Source of the DNA: a bacterium
GTDB lineage: Bacteria; 4484-113; JAFGCY01
DNA length: 64,000 nucleotides
Direction of reading: 5' to 3'
Assembly: GCA_020849855.1 (NCBI GenBank)
Contig: JADZFO010000038.1
Coordinates: forward strand, 62,001-126,000
Part shown: positions 44,350-51,811 of the stretch, one piece after another
Numbering within the stretch: the stretch's first letter is position 1
Layout of the letters: each line of letters starts with the position of its first letter
The notes under the pieces: generated by a model
Told to the model about the DNA's origin: nothing
Seen by the model: only the letters and a program-made list of their open reading frames with translations
Databases searched by the model: none
Translations under genes and position numbers: made by a program

Positions 44350-45990
44350 CTAGCCGCGGCCCTCGACCTGTGTCGGGGGCTCTTCTACCGGCGGCGGGAA
44401 GTAAGGCTCCTCGACCGGCGGCAGCTCGGGCTGCTCGGGGGACGGAGGCAGCGGGGCGTCGAAGCCGACCTTGGCCTGGGCCGCGCAGTTACCGGCGCAG
44501 TTAGGCAGGCCGCAGGGGCAGCAGCTGTTGTCGAAGGGCACATTGCCCGCCGCCCAGACATTGCCCCAGGTGTTCGGGTCCACGCTGGCCAGGATGGAGC
44601 GCTTGAGGTCGTTGCTGAGCTGCTCGTGGGCATACCAGGTCGGATCGCTCAGCACCAGAGCCATCTGGGTGTTGATGCCGTACTGGCAGAATTCCTTGAG
44701 CAGGTCGGTCTCGCAGTCGTTGAAACGCCAGGCGAACTTCCAGCGATAGGCCTGCGCGGCTTCATCGTAGGTGATGTCCTCGATGATGACCTTGCGCGGG
44801 TAGTAGACATAGTGCTGGTTGGGGTCGAAGCTGAAGCCCTTGTACTTCAGGTCACGGCAGTCGATCTGCTTGTCGTAGACCTTGCAGTGCTTGTTCGGGC
44901 AGCACTTCTGGCAGGTGCCCAGCTCGCAGCCCTCGTGGGTGCAGCCGCACTTGTCAGTGATGACTTCCTTGCCGTGGGTCTGGGCGGCCATGGCATCGGC
45001 TTCCATCTGCAGCTTGTTTTCCTGGTCATAAAGACCGCCGCAGGGGCTGGAGCAGCCGGTGCACTTCTGGGCCTTGATCTTGCCCTTCATGCCGCACTTG
45101 TTGCAGCCCTTGCCTTCGCAACCGCCGCACTTCTTCTCGCACTTGTCGCAGCCGCCGCAGCTCTTGGTGGCGCAGGTGTTGCACTTGGTGCAGCCCTTGT
45201 CGCACTTGTCGCCGCAGGAATCGCACTTGCCGCACTTGTCGCAGCCGCTGCCCTTGCACTTGCTGCACTTCAGCTTGCGCAGGTCGGGGGAGCAGCCGTA
45301 CTTGCCGCGCTTCTCGTACTGGTACAGGAAGCTGTGGACCTTGTTGTCGACCGCGTTCTGCACCTTGGGCAGCCCGAACTCAAGGTAGAACTTGTCCTTG
45401 AAGTTGCTCAGGTAGTTGCCAAAGTAACGGTTGGGCTCGCCGGAGGTCAGGCAGCCGCCGTTCTGCGGATCGTCAACGCGGAACCAGACCCAGCTGATCG
45501 CCTCGCCGCATTGAGGAGTGACTTCGGCGTAGTAATCAATGAGCTGCTGGACCATGTCGGGGTCGCAGACGTAGTACTCGTCGATCAGGCCCTGGATATG
45601 GTCGCGGACCATATCACGGGTGAAGAAGAAGGCGCTGACAGTGCCGGCGCCGCAGCTGTTCTTCCAGACCTGCACCGAGTGCTTCGGATAGCTCATGCGC
45701 TCCCACTTGAATTCCTTCAGGGTACGCATGGCGACCGGGAAGCGGAAATCCGCCAGGGTCAGCGGGCTGTAGCCGACCTCATCCACCCCGCGATGCTGGA
45801 AGGAGTGGAATTCCGGCGGCAGGTTGTTGACGTCACGCTGCGGGCTGTCGAGGCTGCTGTACTCCGGTCCCTGATACAGGGGAATGCCGGTAACCTCGTT
45901 CATCCCGGTATTGCTGTCAGCCCATGCAGCCGCCAGACCCAGCACGATAAGCGCCAGGCACAGCGTCACACCCGCGAAGAGCTTCCTCAT
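44350..45990 (-). CDS. Exported protein with a dense Cys/Lys/Gly domain
   Basis: 546 residues with a Sec signal peptide (LALIVLGLAAAWA). Residues 241-318 hold 20 Cys in about 77 residues, mostly CxxC and CxxxC spaced by Lys, Gly, Asp (KCSKCKGSGCDKCGKC, CTKCNTC, KCEKKCGGCEGKGCNKC). Further Cys lie at 357-380 (KCGCTHEGC, CQKCCPNKHC) and near the end (CCPCGLPNCAGNC). The remainder contains conserved-looking aromatic stretches (HYVYYPRKVIIEDITYDEAA) and a Pro-rich tail. It is metallothionein-like in density but exported and far longer; metal binding or disulfide cross-linking in the envelope are both possible. No family recognised. GGAG precedes the ATG. Confidence 0.75.
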   Translation of the reverse strand: MRKLFAGVTLCLALIVLGLAAAWADSNTGMNEVTGIPLYQGPEYSSLDSPQRDVNNLPPEFHSFQHRGVDEVGYSPLTLADFRFPVAMRTLKEFKWERMSYPKHSVQVWKNSCGAGTVSAFFFTRDMVRDHIQGLIDEYYVCDPDMVQQLIDYYAEVTPQCGEAISWVWFRVDDPQNGGCLTSGEPNRYFGNYLSNFKDKFYLEFGLPKVQNAVDNKVHSFLYQYEKRGKYGCSPDLRKLKCSKCKGSGCDKCGKCDSCGDKCDKGCTKCNTCATKSCGGCDKCEKKCGGCEGKGCNKCGMKGKIKAQKCTGCSSPCGGLYDQENKLQMEADAMAAQTHGKEVITDKCGCTHEGCELGTCQKCCPNKHCKVYDKQIDCRDLKYKGFSFDPNQHYVYYPRKVIIEDITYDEAAQAYRWKFAWRFNDCETDLLKEFCQYGINTQMALVLSDPTWYAHEQLSNDLKRSILASVDPNTWGNVWAAGNVPFDNSCCPCGLPNCAGNCAAQAKVGFDAPLPPSPEQPELPPVEEPYFPPPVEEPPTQVEGRG

Positions 45991-46177
45991 GGCACGCTCC
46001 TAACTTGTTTAAGCCGCATTTGCGCTTGCGCGCAAAGGCGGGCGATGGGTCATTTTAGCAGGTCAGCCTGAAGATGGCAAATCCACCAGCTGAGACTATC
46101 GACCGGCGGACTTTGTGCCTGCAGGCGGGCGGCCGCCGCGGGCAATATTAAATGTAGGCCAGCGGGGCGAAAGACCC

Positions 46178-47044
46178 CTAGAAGGGGTCAAGCTGGGAGG
46201 CATGGCGCAGGTTTTCGCCCATCTGCTGCAGCTCGCCGGCGGCGAAGCGGCTGACCAGGGCGCGCAGGCGGCGGCGGCTGGAGGGCCGCGTCTGGGGATC
46301 GGCGGCCTCCTTCGCATGGCGCAGGACCTGCTCGACGGTCTGCAGCGGGCCGCTTAGCGTCAGGCCCGCGCCGCGCAGACGGCGCTGCTCATGGGCCAGG
46401 CTGACCTCGCGCAGCAGATCGGCATGCAGGCGCAGCACGCCTTGTGGTCCCTGCAGGCGCTCCAGCCACTGGCCCTCCTCAGCGCTCAGGGGCCAGGGCG
46501 CCAGGCCGCGGTCCAGCTCGTCCTCCAGCGCGGTGTTCTGGCTCAGCGGGCCGGCCAGCTGCCACTGCGGCTCCTCGGGGCGCGGCTGGTCGAGGCCGCA
46601 AAGCTCCTCGATGCCGCGCTGCAGGCCGAACCACTGCTGCACCAGGCCGCTGTTGAACTCCGCCAGGCTCTGGCCGGCGGCGGCGATGCGCTGGCTGCGC
46701 CCCTGCTCCGGGCTGAGACCGGCACGGGCGTCGGCGACGGCCTCGTCGAAGCTTGGCAGGTCCGGCACGATCTGGCGCGGGCGGGCGGTCACGGCGCGAT
46801 TGGCCTCGCTGAAGGCGCGGCTGGCCGGGTCGCCGCGGCCAAAAGTGAGGTTGAAGAAGCTGCCACTCTGGGGCGCGCCGCCCTCGCCGGCGGGGCCAAA
46901 GCCGCTGAGCCCGCGGGCGCGGCTGTAGACCGCCGCTGCGCCGCCCGCCAGCAGGATCAGGATGCGCCACCAGAGGAAACCGGCGTCGCTGGTGCCCTCG
47001 TCGGCGGAGGACTGCAGCCAGATTAGCAGCAGGCTGAGGTTCAT
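46178..47044 (-). CDS. Membrane-anchored protein, paralogue of the next gene
   Basis: 288 residues. One N-terminal transmembrane segment (FLWWRILILLAGGAAAVYSR) and a helical, Gln/Glu/Arg-rich body. The C-terminal 110 residues (QGPQGVLRLHADLLREVSLA, LTLSGPLQTVEQVLRHAKEA, ALVSRFAAGELQQMGENLRH) align with the C-terminus of the neighbouring gene at 47092, so the two arose by duplication. No known family. It is the second of two minus-strand genes that diverge from the complex I-like operon. Confidence 0.6.
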   Translation of the reverse strand: MNLSLLLIWLQSSADEGTSDAGFLWWRILILLAGGAAAVYSRARGLSGFGPAGEGGAPQSGSFFNLTFGRGDPASRAFSEANRAVTARPRQIVPDLPSFDEAVADARAGLSPEQGRSQRIAAAGQSLAEFNSGLVQQWFGLQRGIEELCGLDQPRPEEPQWQLAGPLSQNTALEDELDRGLAPWPLSAEEGQWLERLQGPQGVLRLHADLLREVSLAHEQRRLRGAGLTLSGPLQTVEQVLRHAKEAADPQTRPSSRRRLRALVSRFAAGELQQMGENLRHASQLDPF

Positions 47045-47091
47045 GCTGATGCAGAGGATACCGCTTTTCCGGGCCGCCGCAAGGGCCGTTT

Positions 47092-48117
47092 CTAGAAGGG
47101 CCGGTCTTGCAGCTCCTCGGCCTGCCAGAGGTTCGCGCGCATGCGGGGCAGTTCGCTGAGCAGGAAGTGCCGCACCTGCTGGCGCAGGCGCTCGCGCTCC
47201 AGCGGCGCCACCCGCTCGTCGCAGGCGGCGAAGGCTTCCAGCAGCACTGTGCGCGCCTCCTCCAGCGGGCCCTGCAGGCGCAGCGGGAAGCCCATCAGGG
47301 TCTGGGCCTCGGCCAGCTCGCCCATCTGGCGGCGCAGCGCGGTGAGCAGCACGCCAGGCCCCTGCTCGGCCTCCAGCACCTGGCGCCAGGCGCGCTCGCT
47401 GAAGGAAAGCGGGAACCAGGGCTGGCCGCGCTGCTGCTCCAGCCGGTCGGGGACGCCGTTGTGGTTGCGGTCCTCCTGGGCATGGCGCTCAAGCTGCTGG
47501 CGGCTGATCATCAGCGGGCCGGCAGCCGGCTGCTCAGCAGCGGCTGGATCTGCCCAGCCCTCCCCGGCCTCAGCGCCCAGCGGCTCCGCGCCCGGGGCCA
47601 GTGCATGGGGGCTGTCCCAGTTGCCGGGCTCAGCGAGCGCGGCTTTCTCAAGCATGAGCATGGAGTCCGCGAGGGCTTCCCACTGCGCGTGCATCTCCAG
47701 GGAGATGCGCGGCAGCTCGCGGCGCATGCGCAGCCGGCGGTCCCGCAGCAGCTCCAGTTCCTCGGCCTGGCTCAGGCGCCGGCCGGGCGGCAGCGCTGCT
47801 GCCGGCGCGGCGGGGAGATCCATGCCGTCAAGGTCCTGGGCGGTGATTTCGCCGGTGGAGTCATCCAGCAGCTGGCGCGGCGCGGCGCCGGCCTGGGACG
47901 GCGGCGGGCCGGCGGCTTTCGTGCGCGGCGGCCGCGGGCTGGGCTTCCAGTTGCGGGCGTCGCCAAAGCCGTCGCCGCCCTGCCAGAACCAGCCCCCCAG
48001 CAGGCTCATGCCGCTGTTGGCGCTGAGCCAGATGCGCACGGCGGTAATGAGAATGATGGCCAGAATGGTGAGAGGTAAGTCCCAGCCAGTCCCATCGGAA
48101 GCAAAGATGACGCTCAT
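47092..48117 (-). CDS. Membrane-anchored protein divergent to the complex I-like operon
   Basis: 341 residues from the ATG at 48117 (a longer frame to 48189 lacks support). One N-terminal membrane helix (LPLTILAIILITAVRIWL), a Pro/Ala-rich linker, a calcium-loop-like DRNHNGVPDR and a helical C-terminus (VLLTALRRQMGELAEAQTLM, FPLRLQGPLEEARTVLLEAF) shared with the gene at 46178. It lies 155 nt from nuoA in the opposite direction. This arrangement leaves room for a shared control region, but no functional link is proven. Confidence 0.6.
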   Translation of the reverse strand: MSVIFASDGTGWDLPLTILAIILITAVRIWLSANSGMSLLGGWFWQGGDGFGDARNWKPSPRPPRTKAAGPPPSQAGAAPRQLLDDSTGEITAQDLDGMDLPAAPAAALPPGRRLSQAEELELLRDRRLRMRRELPRISLEMHAQWEALADSMLMLEKAALAEPGNWDSPHALAPGAEPLGAEAGEGWADPAAAEQPAAGPLMISRQQLERHAQEDRNHNGVPDRLEQQRGQPWFPLSFSERAWRQVLEAEQGPGVLLTALRRQMGELAEAQTLMGFPLRLQGPLEEARTVLLEAFAACDERVAPLERERLRQQVRHFLLSELPRMRANLWQAEELQDRPF

Positions 48118-48190
48118 TGTGTGGCCCGCGCAGCCTAGAGCATAACCAGCGGCCGCGCATTTGCAAGTTAAATCGTCCGCCTGCTGCACC

Positions 48191-48196
48191 TATAAT
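48191..48196 (+). promoter_or_regulatory. -10 box of the complex I-like operon
   Basis: Perfect TATAAT followed by CCAT, 76 nt before the nuoA ATG. It is the only good candidate in the divergent intergenic region. Confidence 0.5.
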
Positions 48197-48272
48197 CCAT
48201 AACCTTAGCCGTATCAGGGCGTCTTAGAGCTGAGGGGCCCGGCCGCGGGCGGCTGTCGCAGGACCAGAGGGG

Positions 48273-48671
48273 ATGAACACAACAGGCGAATACAACTGGG
48301 TGGCGCTGTTCCTATTTGGCGGCGCCTGTGTGCTGGGGCTGGCCTTCGCCCTGGCCGCCCTGCTGCGCCCCAGCAACCCCGGCCTGTTCAAGCGCCTGAC
48401 CTTCGAGAGCGGCGCGCGGGCCCTGGGCGACGCGCTGGTGCGCTTTAACGTGCGCTTCTATATCCTGGCCATCGTCTTCCTGATGTTCGACGTGGACGTG
48501 GTCTTCATCTTCCCCTGGGCCGCGGCCTTCCGCCTGCTGGTCTTTGGCGAGGAGAACCGCCTCTTCACCCCGATGGGCCCGGCCTGCCTGTGGGAGATGT
48601 TTGTCTTCATCGGCATCCTGATGCTGGGCTGGGCCTATGCCTACCGCAAGGGGGCGCTGGAATGGGTCTAG
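48273..48671 (+). CDS. nuoA: Complex I-like subunit NuoA
   Basis: 132-residue three-helix subunit at the junction of membrane and soluble arms. FNVRFYILAIVFLMFDVDVV and FIFPWAAAF are clear NuoA/ND3 signatures. The loop between helices 1 and 2, normally YECG (the Cys of the active/deactive switch at the quinone channel), reads FESG here, with Ser46 in place of the Cys. It is the first gene of the operon, with AGAGGGG before the ATG. Confidence 0.9.
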   Translation: MNTTGEYNWVALFLFGGACVLGLAFALAALLRPSNPGLFKRLTFESGARALGDALVRFNVRFYILAIVFLMFDVDVVFIFPWAAAFRLLVFGEENRLFTPMGPACLWEMFVFIGILMLGWAYAYRKGALEWV

Positions 48672-48678
48672 GGAAGAG

Positions 48679-48877
48679 TGCTGATTGCGGATTGCTGATT
48701 TCTGATTCTCCGGAGCGCCTTGCCCATGGCAGGGCGCGCGGCAATCCCAGCATAGGCGAGTCGGCCGGTCGCAGCACTTGCTTCGATTTCCCCAGCTTTG
48801 GCCTGGAATCAGCAGAGGCTTCTGCAAAGCTGACAGCTCTTAACAATCATCAATCAGCAATCATCACTCAGCAATCC
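48679..48877. repeat. Island with GATTGCTGATTG inverted ends between nuoA and nuoB
   Basis: The left end (48679-48708) repeats CTGATTGCGGATTGCTGATT. The right end (48845-48877) repeats AATCATCAATCAGCAATCAT, the inverse. The 135 nt between show no ORF. The same words bound the island at 52351-52476. Confidence 0.75.
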
Positions 48878-48891
48878 GGCGGTGACTCGGC

Positions 48892-49437
48892 ATGAGTATC
48901 GCAACTTCGCTGGAAAAGCTGATCCGCGAGTGCACCGCCCGCAGCCTCTGGCCGCTGACCCTGGGCCTGGACTATGCAACCCTCGAGATCTTCTCTGCCA
49001 TCGGCCCGCAGTACGACATTGCGCGCCTGGGCAGCGAGGTGATGCGCCCCAGCCCGCGGCAGGTGGACCTGCTGATCATCGGCGGGGCGGTGACGGCCAA
49101 GATGGCGCCGGTGCTGCGCGGCCTGTATGAAAGCATGGCCGAGCCGCGCTTTGTGATGGCGCTGGGCAACGGGGCGATCAGCGGCGCGCCCTACAGCGGC
49201 AGCTACAACGTGCTGCCGGGCATCGACGGGCTCCTGCCGGTGGACATCTTTGTGCCCGGCGACCCGCCGCGGCCGCAGCAGATCATGGAAGCGATCCTGC
49301 AGCTTGGCGAGGCCATCGCCAGCGGGAAGGCCCGCGGCGCGCAGAGCCTGGGCCGCTACCACCCCGAGCGCCTGGCCTACCTGCCGGCCGCGATGGTGGC
49401 GGGCAACATCTGGCCGGAGGAAGACAATGCTTCCTGA
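48892..49437 (+). CDS. nuoB: Complex I-like subunit NuoB without the N2 cluster cysteines
   Basis: 181 residues, collinear with NuoB: SLWPLTLGLDYATLEIFSAI, GSEVMRPSPRQVDLLIIGGA, VTAKMAPVLRGLYESM and VPGDPPRPQQIMEAI. All four residues that bind 4Fe-4S cluster N2 are changed: the Cys-Cys pair is Tyr28-Ala29 (GLDYATLE for GLACCAIE), the third is Gly94 (LGNGA for MGSCA), and the fourth is Asp124 (PGDPPRP for PGCPPRP). The only Cys in the protein is Cys14. The fold is clearly kept, so this is not a pseudogene, but it cannot hold N2. nuoC begins inside its last codons. Confidence 0.93.
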   Translation: MSIATSLEKLIRECTARSLWPLTLGLDYATLEIFSAIGPQYDIARLGSEVMRPSPRQVDLLIIGGAVTAKMAPVLRGLYESMAEPRFVMALGNGAISGAPYSGSYNVLPGIDGLLPVDIFVPGDPPRPQQIMEAILQLGEAIASGKARGAQSLGRYHPERLAYLPAAMVAGNIWPEEDNAS

Positions 49438-50386
49438 GGCCGCGCTGAGTCTGCTGCGCGAGGTCAGTGAAGCCCACGGCGGCTGCCTGCTGATTGATGG
49501 CCGGCGCGGCCGCGCGCTGCTGTCGGATACCGCACGCCTGCTGGATGTGTGCAAGGGCCTGCGCCGCGGCGGCTTCACCCGCGCGATTGATTTCACAGCG
49601 ATGCATGTAGGGGCGAGTCTTGACTCGCCCTCTTCAACAATGCGAGCATCAGGGAAGGCGGGTCAAGACCCGCCCCTACAGAATCAGGCGGGTCAAGACC
49701 CGCCCCTACAGAATCAGGCGGGCCAGGACCCGCCACTACAGAATCAGGCAGGTCAGGACCCGCCACTACAGGAAGCGGCGGGCACAGAGGCCCGTTCCAC
49801 CGAAGACGGGCCGAGACAAGCTCGGCCCCTACAAAACGACTTCGCCTTCTTCCTGCAGCTGCGGGCGCCGAAGTTCGGGCACAGCGGCATTCTGCTGAAA
49901 TGGAAGTGGAGCCTGATTGAGCAGGCCCACCCGAGCCTGAGCCTGGTCTGGGCCTCCTGCGGCCTGGCCGAGCGCGAGATGCTGGAGATGCTGGGCGTCC
50001 CCTTCGCCGGGAATCCCGACCTGCGCCCGCTGCTGCTGGACATGCGCTTCGCCGGCCATCCCCTGCGCCGCGATTTCAAGAGCCCGCCGCCCCAGGACTA
50101 CGCCAGCGCCCTGCTGGCGGACCGGCATGAGGCCGGGCTGATCTTTGGCCTGCGGCAGGCGGCGGAGAACAGGGGCACAACTCGGCCCTCAGGTTCCGCT
50201 TCCGACAATACAGGCGCATCGACTTCGCTCGACAGTCCCGCGTCCCGAGTCCTGAGTCCTGACGCACAAAAGCGCTCCGCCGAGGCAATGGACTACAGCG
50301 CAGAGCTGGGTATAGGCGAGAAGGGACTCAGGACCCAGGACTCAGGACAGCCCGGAAGCAGCGCGACGGAGGGCACAGCACCATGA
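49427..50386 (+). CDS. nuoC: Complex I-like subunit NuoC with in-frame repeat insertion
   Basis: 319 residues from the ATG at 49427, which overlaps nuoB and has GGAGG 6 nt upstream. The NuoC core is clear: LAEREMLEMLGVPFAGNPDL and LLLDMRFAGHPLRRDF match the NuoC C-terminal signature. After about residue 60 (AIDFTAM) some 76 residues are encoded by hairpin repeats, giving the decapeptide AGQDPPLQNQ four times in frame. The last 75 residues (after about 240) are also repeat-derived, from GGACTCAGGAC words. Without these inserts the protein would have normal NuoC size. The stop overlaps the nuoD start (ATGA). Confidence 0.87.
   Translation: MLPEAALSLLREVSEAHGGCLLIDGRRGRALLSDTARLLDVCKGLRRGGFTRAIDFTAMHVGASLDSPSSTMRASGKAGQDPPLQNQAGQDPPLQNQAGQDPPLQNQAGQDPPLQEAAGTEARSTEDGPRQARPLQNDFAFFLQLRAPKFGHSGILLKWKWSLIEQAHPSLSLVWASCGLAEREMLEMLGVPFAGNPDLRPLLLDMRFAGHPLRRDFKSPPPQDYASALLADRHEAGLIFGLRQAAENRGTTRPSGSASDNTGASTSLDSPASRVLSPDAQKRSAEAMDYSAELGIGEKGLRTQDSGQPGSSATEGTAP
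49606..49834. repeat. Hairpin repeat insertion inside nuoC, 30-bp period
   Basis: It opens with an inverted unit (TGTAGGGGCGAGTC-TT-GACTCGCC) and then, after about 27 nt, has direct units starting at 49657, 49687, 49717, 49747 and 49777: GGCGGGTCAAGACCCGCC, CCTACA, GAATCA and near variants. A last variant GGGCCGAG-ACAAG-CTCGGCCC ends at 49833. The step is exactly 30 bp, unlike the 31 bp of non-coding arrays. Confidence 0.9.
50235..50348. repeat. GGACTCAGGAC inverted pair inside the 3' end of nuoC
   Basis: Left words (50235-50262) GTCCCGAGTCCTGAGTCC and right words (50323-50348) GGGACTCAGGACCCAGGACT are inverted. About 60 nt lie between. The whole is translated as the NuoC tail. It is the same word family that brackets the four-helix bundle gene at 9388-9876. 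Confidence 0.8.
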
Positions 50387-51615
50387 CGCTCTCCTCAATC
50401 CGCCGCGTTGAAAAGAGATACGACCCGCTGCTGACCGAGACCATCGTGGTCTCCGTCGGACCGCAGCACCCCTCCCTGGTCAGCCCGGTGCAGCTGCACA
50501 TCCAGGCCGACGGTGAGCTGATCGAGCGCGTCACCGTCGAGCAGGGATTCATGCACCGCGGCATCGAGATGCTGTGCAGCCAGCGCGACTGGGCCGGCTG
50601 CGCCGCGCTGCTTTCCCGCACTGAATGGCTGGCCGGGATGAACGGCCACTTCCTGCTGAGCAGCGCCATCGAGGAGCTTTCCGGCCTTGAAGTGCCGCAG
50701 CGCGCCCAGTTCCTGCGCAGCCTGGTGCTGGAGCTGGGGCGCCTGAGCAGCCACCTGTACTGGTTTGGCGACCTGGGCCTGGAGGTTGGCGCGGTGACGC
50801 CGGTCTTCTGGGCCATGCGCGAGCGCGAGCCGCTGCTGGAGCTGCTGGACATGCTTTCCGGCCACCGCTGGCACGGGGCCTACATCGTCCCAGGCGGGGT
50901 CAGCCATGAGCCGCCGGCGGCCTTCTATCAGCGCCTGCGCGCCTGGCTGCCCCTGATGCGCCGGCGGATCAACTCCTATGAGGAGTACTTCAGCGATAAC
51001 GCCATCTGGGTCAACCGCAGCGAGCTGATCGGCGTGCTGGAAACCGACTACGCAATCAAGAACGGGGCCTCCGGCCCGGTGGCGCGGGCCAGCGCGGTGG
51101 ACTGCGACCTGCGCCGCGACGCCCCTTATGCCGCCTACGGCGAGCTGAGCTTCAAGGTGCCGCTGGGCGAGTACGGCGACGCCCTCGACCGCTTCCGCGT
51201 CCGCTTTATGGAAATGCGCGAAAGCATGAACATGGTCGAGCAGTGCCTGGATGCACTGGCCGGGGCCGAGCTTGGGTCCGCCCGGCTTGTAGGGGCGAGT
51301 CTTGACTCGCCCTCTTTAGCAGCAGGTATACAAGGGAAGGCGGGTCAAGACCCGCCACTACAGAATCAGGCGGGTCAAGACCCGCCCATACAAATCCCCG
51401 CCGGCGAGGCCTTTGTGTCGGTCGAAGGGCCGCGCGGCGAGCTGGCGCTGAGCGTCGTTTCCGACGGCGGGCACGGCCCGGCCCGTGTGCACCTGCGCGG
51501 GCCGAGCATGTACCACCTGCACCTGCTGGACGAGCTTTGCCGCGGCTATCTGCTGGCCGACCTCTTCGTTATCTATGCCAGCCTCGACATCATGGTTGGG
51601 GAGGCGGACCGATGA
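50383..51615 (+). CDS. nuoD: Complex I-like subunit NuoD without canonical quinone ligands
   Basis: 410 residues, related to the 49-kDa/NuoD and group 4 hydrogenase large subunits: VSVGPQHPS, GFMHRGIEML, RSLVLELGRLSSHLYWFGDL, VGAVTPVFWAMREREPLLEL, HGAYIVPGGV and DLFVIYASLDIMVGEADR. Where Thermus Nqo4 has His38 (PSTHG) this protein has Val33 (PSLVS). Where Nqo4 has Tyr87 (RMDY) it has Trp82 (RTEW). The CxxC pairs that bind Ni-Fe in hydrogenases are also absent. Near residue 300 about 35 residues come from an in-frame hairpin repeat. GGAGGG precedes the ATG. Confidence 0.92.
   Translation: MTLSSIRRVEKRYDPLLTETIVVSVGPQHPSLVSPVQLHIQADGELIERVTVEQGFMHRGIEMLCSQRDWAGCAALLSRTEWLAGMNGHFLLSSAIEELSGLEVPQRAQFLRSLVLELGRLSSHLYWFGDLGLEVGAVTPVFWAMREREPLLELLDMLSGHRWHGAYIVPGGVSHEPPAAFYQRLRAWLPLMRRRINSYEEYFSDNAIWVNRSELIGVLETDYAIKNGASGPVARASAVDCDLRRDAPYAAYGELSFKVPLGEYGDALDRFRVRFMEMRESMNMVEQCLDALAGAELGSARLVGASLDSPSLAAGIQGKAGQDPPLQNQAGQDPPIQIPAGEAFVSVEGPRGELALSVVSDGGHGPARVHLRGPSMYHLHLLDELCRGYLLADLFVIYASLDIMVGEADR
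51288..51393. repeat. Hairpin repeat insertion inside nuoD, 30-bp period
   Basis: The inverted first unit TGTAGGGGCGAGTC-TT-GACTCGCC is the same as in nuoC, then two direct GGCGGGTCAAGACCCGCC units at 51339 and 51369. It replaces a loop before the conserved (I/V)PAGE-like segment. Confidence 0.88.
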
Positions 51616-51620
51616 GAGAG

Positions 51621-51790
51621 ATGGCTAATGGCAAATGGCTAATGGCTAATGGAGAAGACTGCCGACAAGATGTCGGCGCTCCGTTCGAGACCATCGACGG
51701 CGCAATTTGCCTACCTCCATTTGCCTTTTGCCTTTCCGGGCGCACTCTGTGCGCCCCTACATTAGCCATTAGCCATTCGACATTAGCCAT
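51621..51790. repeat. Composite repeat island between nuoD and orfX
   Basis: Outer inverted words ATGGCTAATGGCAAATGGCT (left, 51621-51652) and ATTAGCCATTAGCCATTCGA (right, 51761-51790). Inside are a GCCGACA-AGA-TGTCGGC hairpin followed by GCTCCG (51661-51683) and a GGGCGCAC-TCT-GTGCGCCC hairpin followed by CTACA (51738-51761). Three word families are thus nested in 170 bp. Confidence 0.8.
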
Positions 51791-51811
51791 GGCCGCGCCG
51801 GAGGCAAGGCC

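Noticed and set aside
44626-46071. 481-residue Ala/Val-rich plus-strand ORF
   Set aside because: Antisense to the Cys-rich exported gene, which has a signal peptide and Shine-Dalgarno; the plus-strand reading is low complexity.
48892-49437. nuoB as a decayed pseudogene
   Set aside because: The frame is intact, all structural motifs outside the cluster ligands are conserved, and it is coupled to nuoC; decay would not target only the four Cys.
50383-51615. Group 4 [NiFe] hydrogenase large subunit
   Set aside because: Neither N-terminal nor C-terminal CxxC pairs are present; the C-terminus reads DIMVGEADR as in NuoD.
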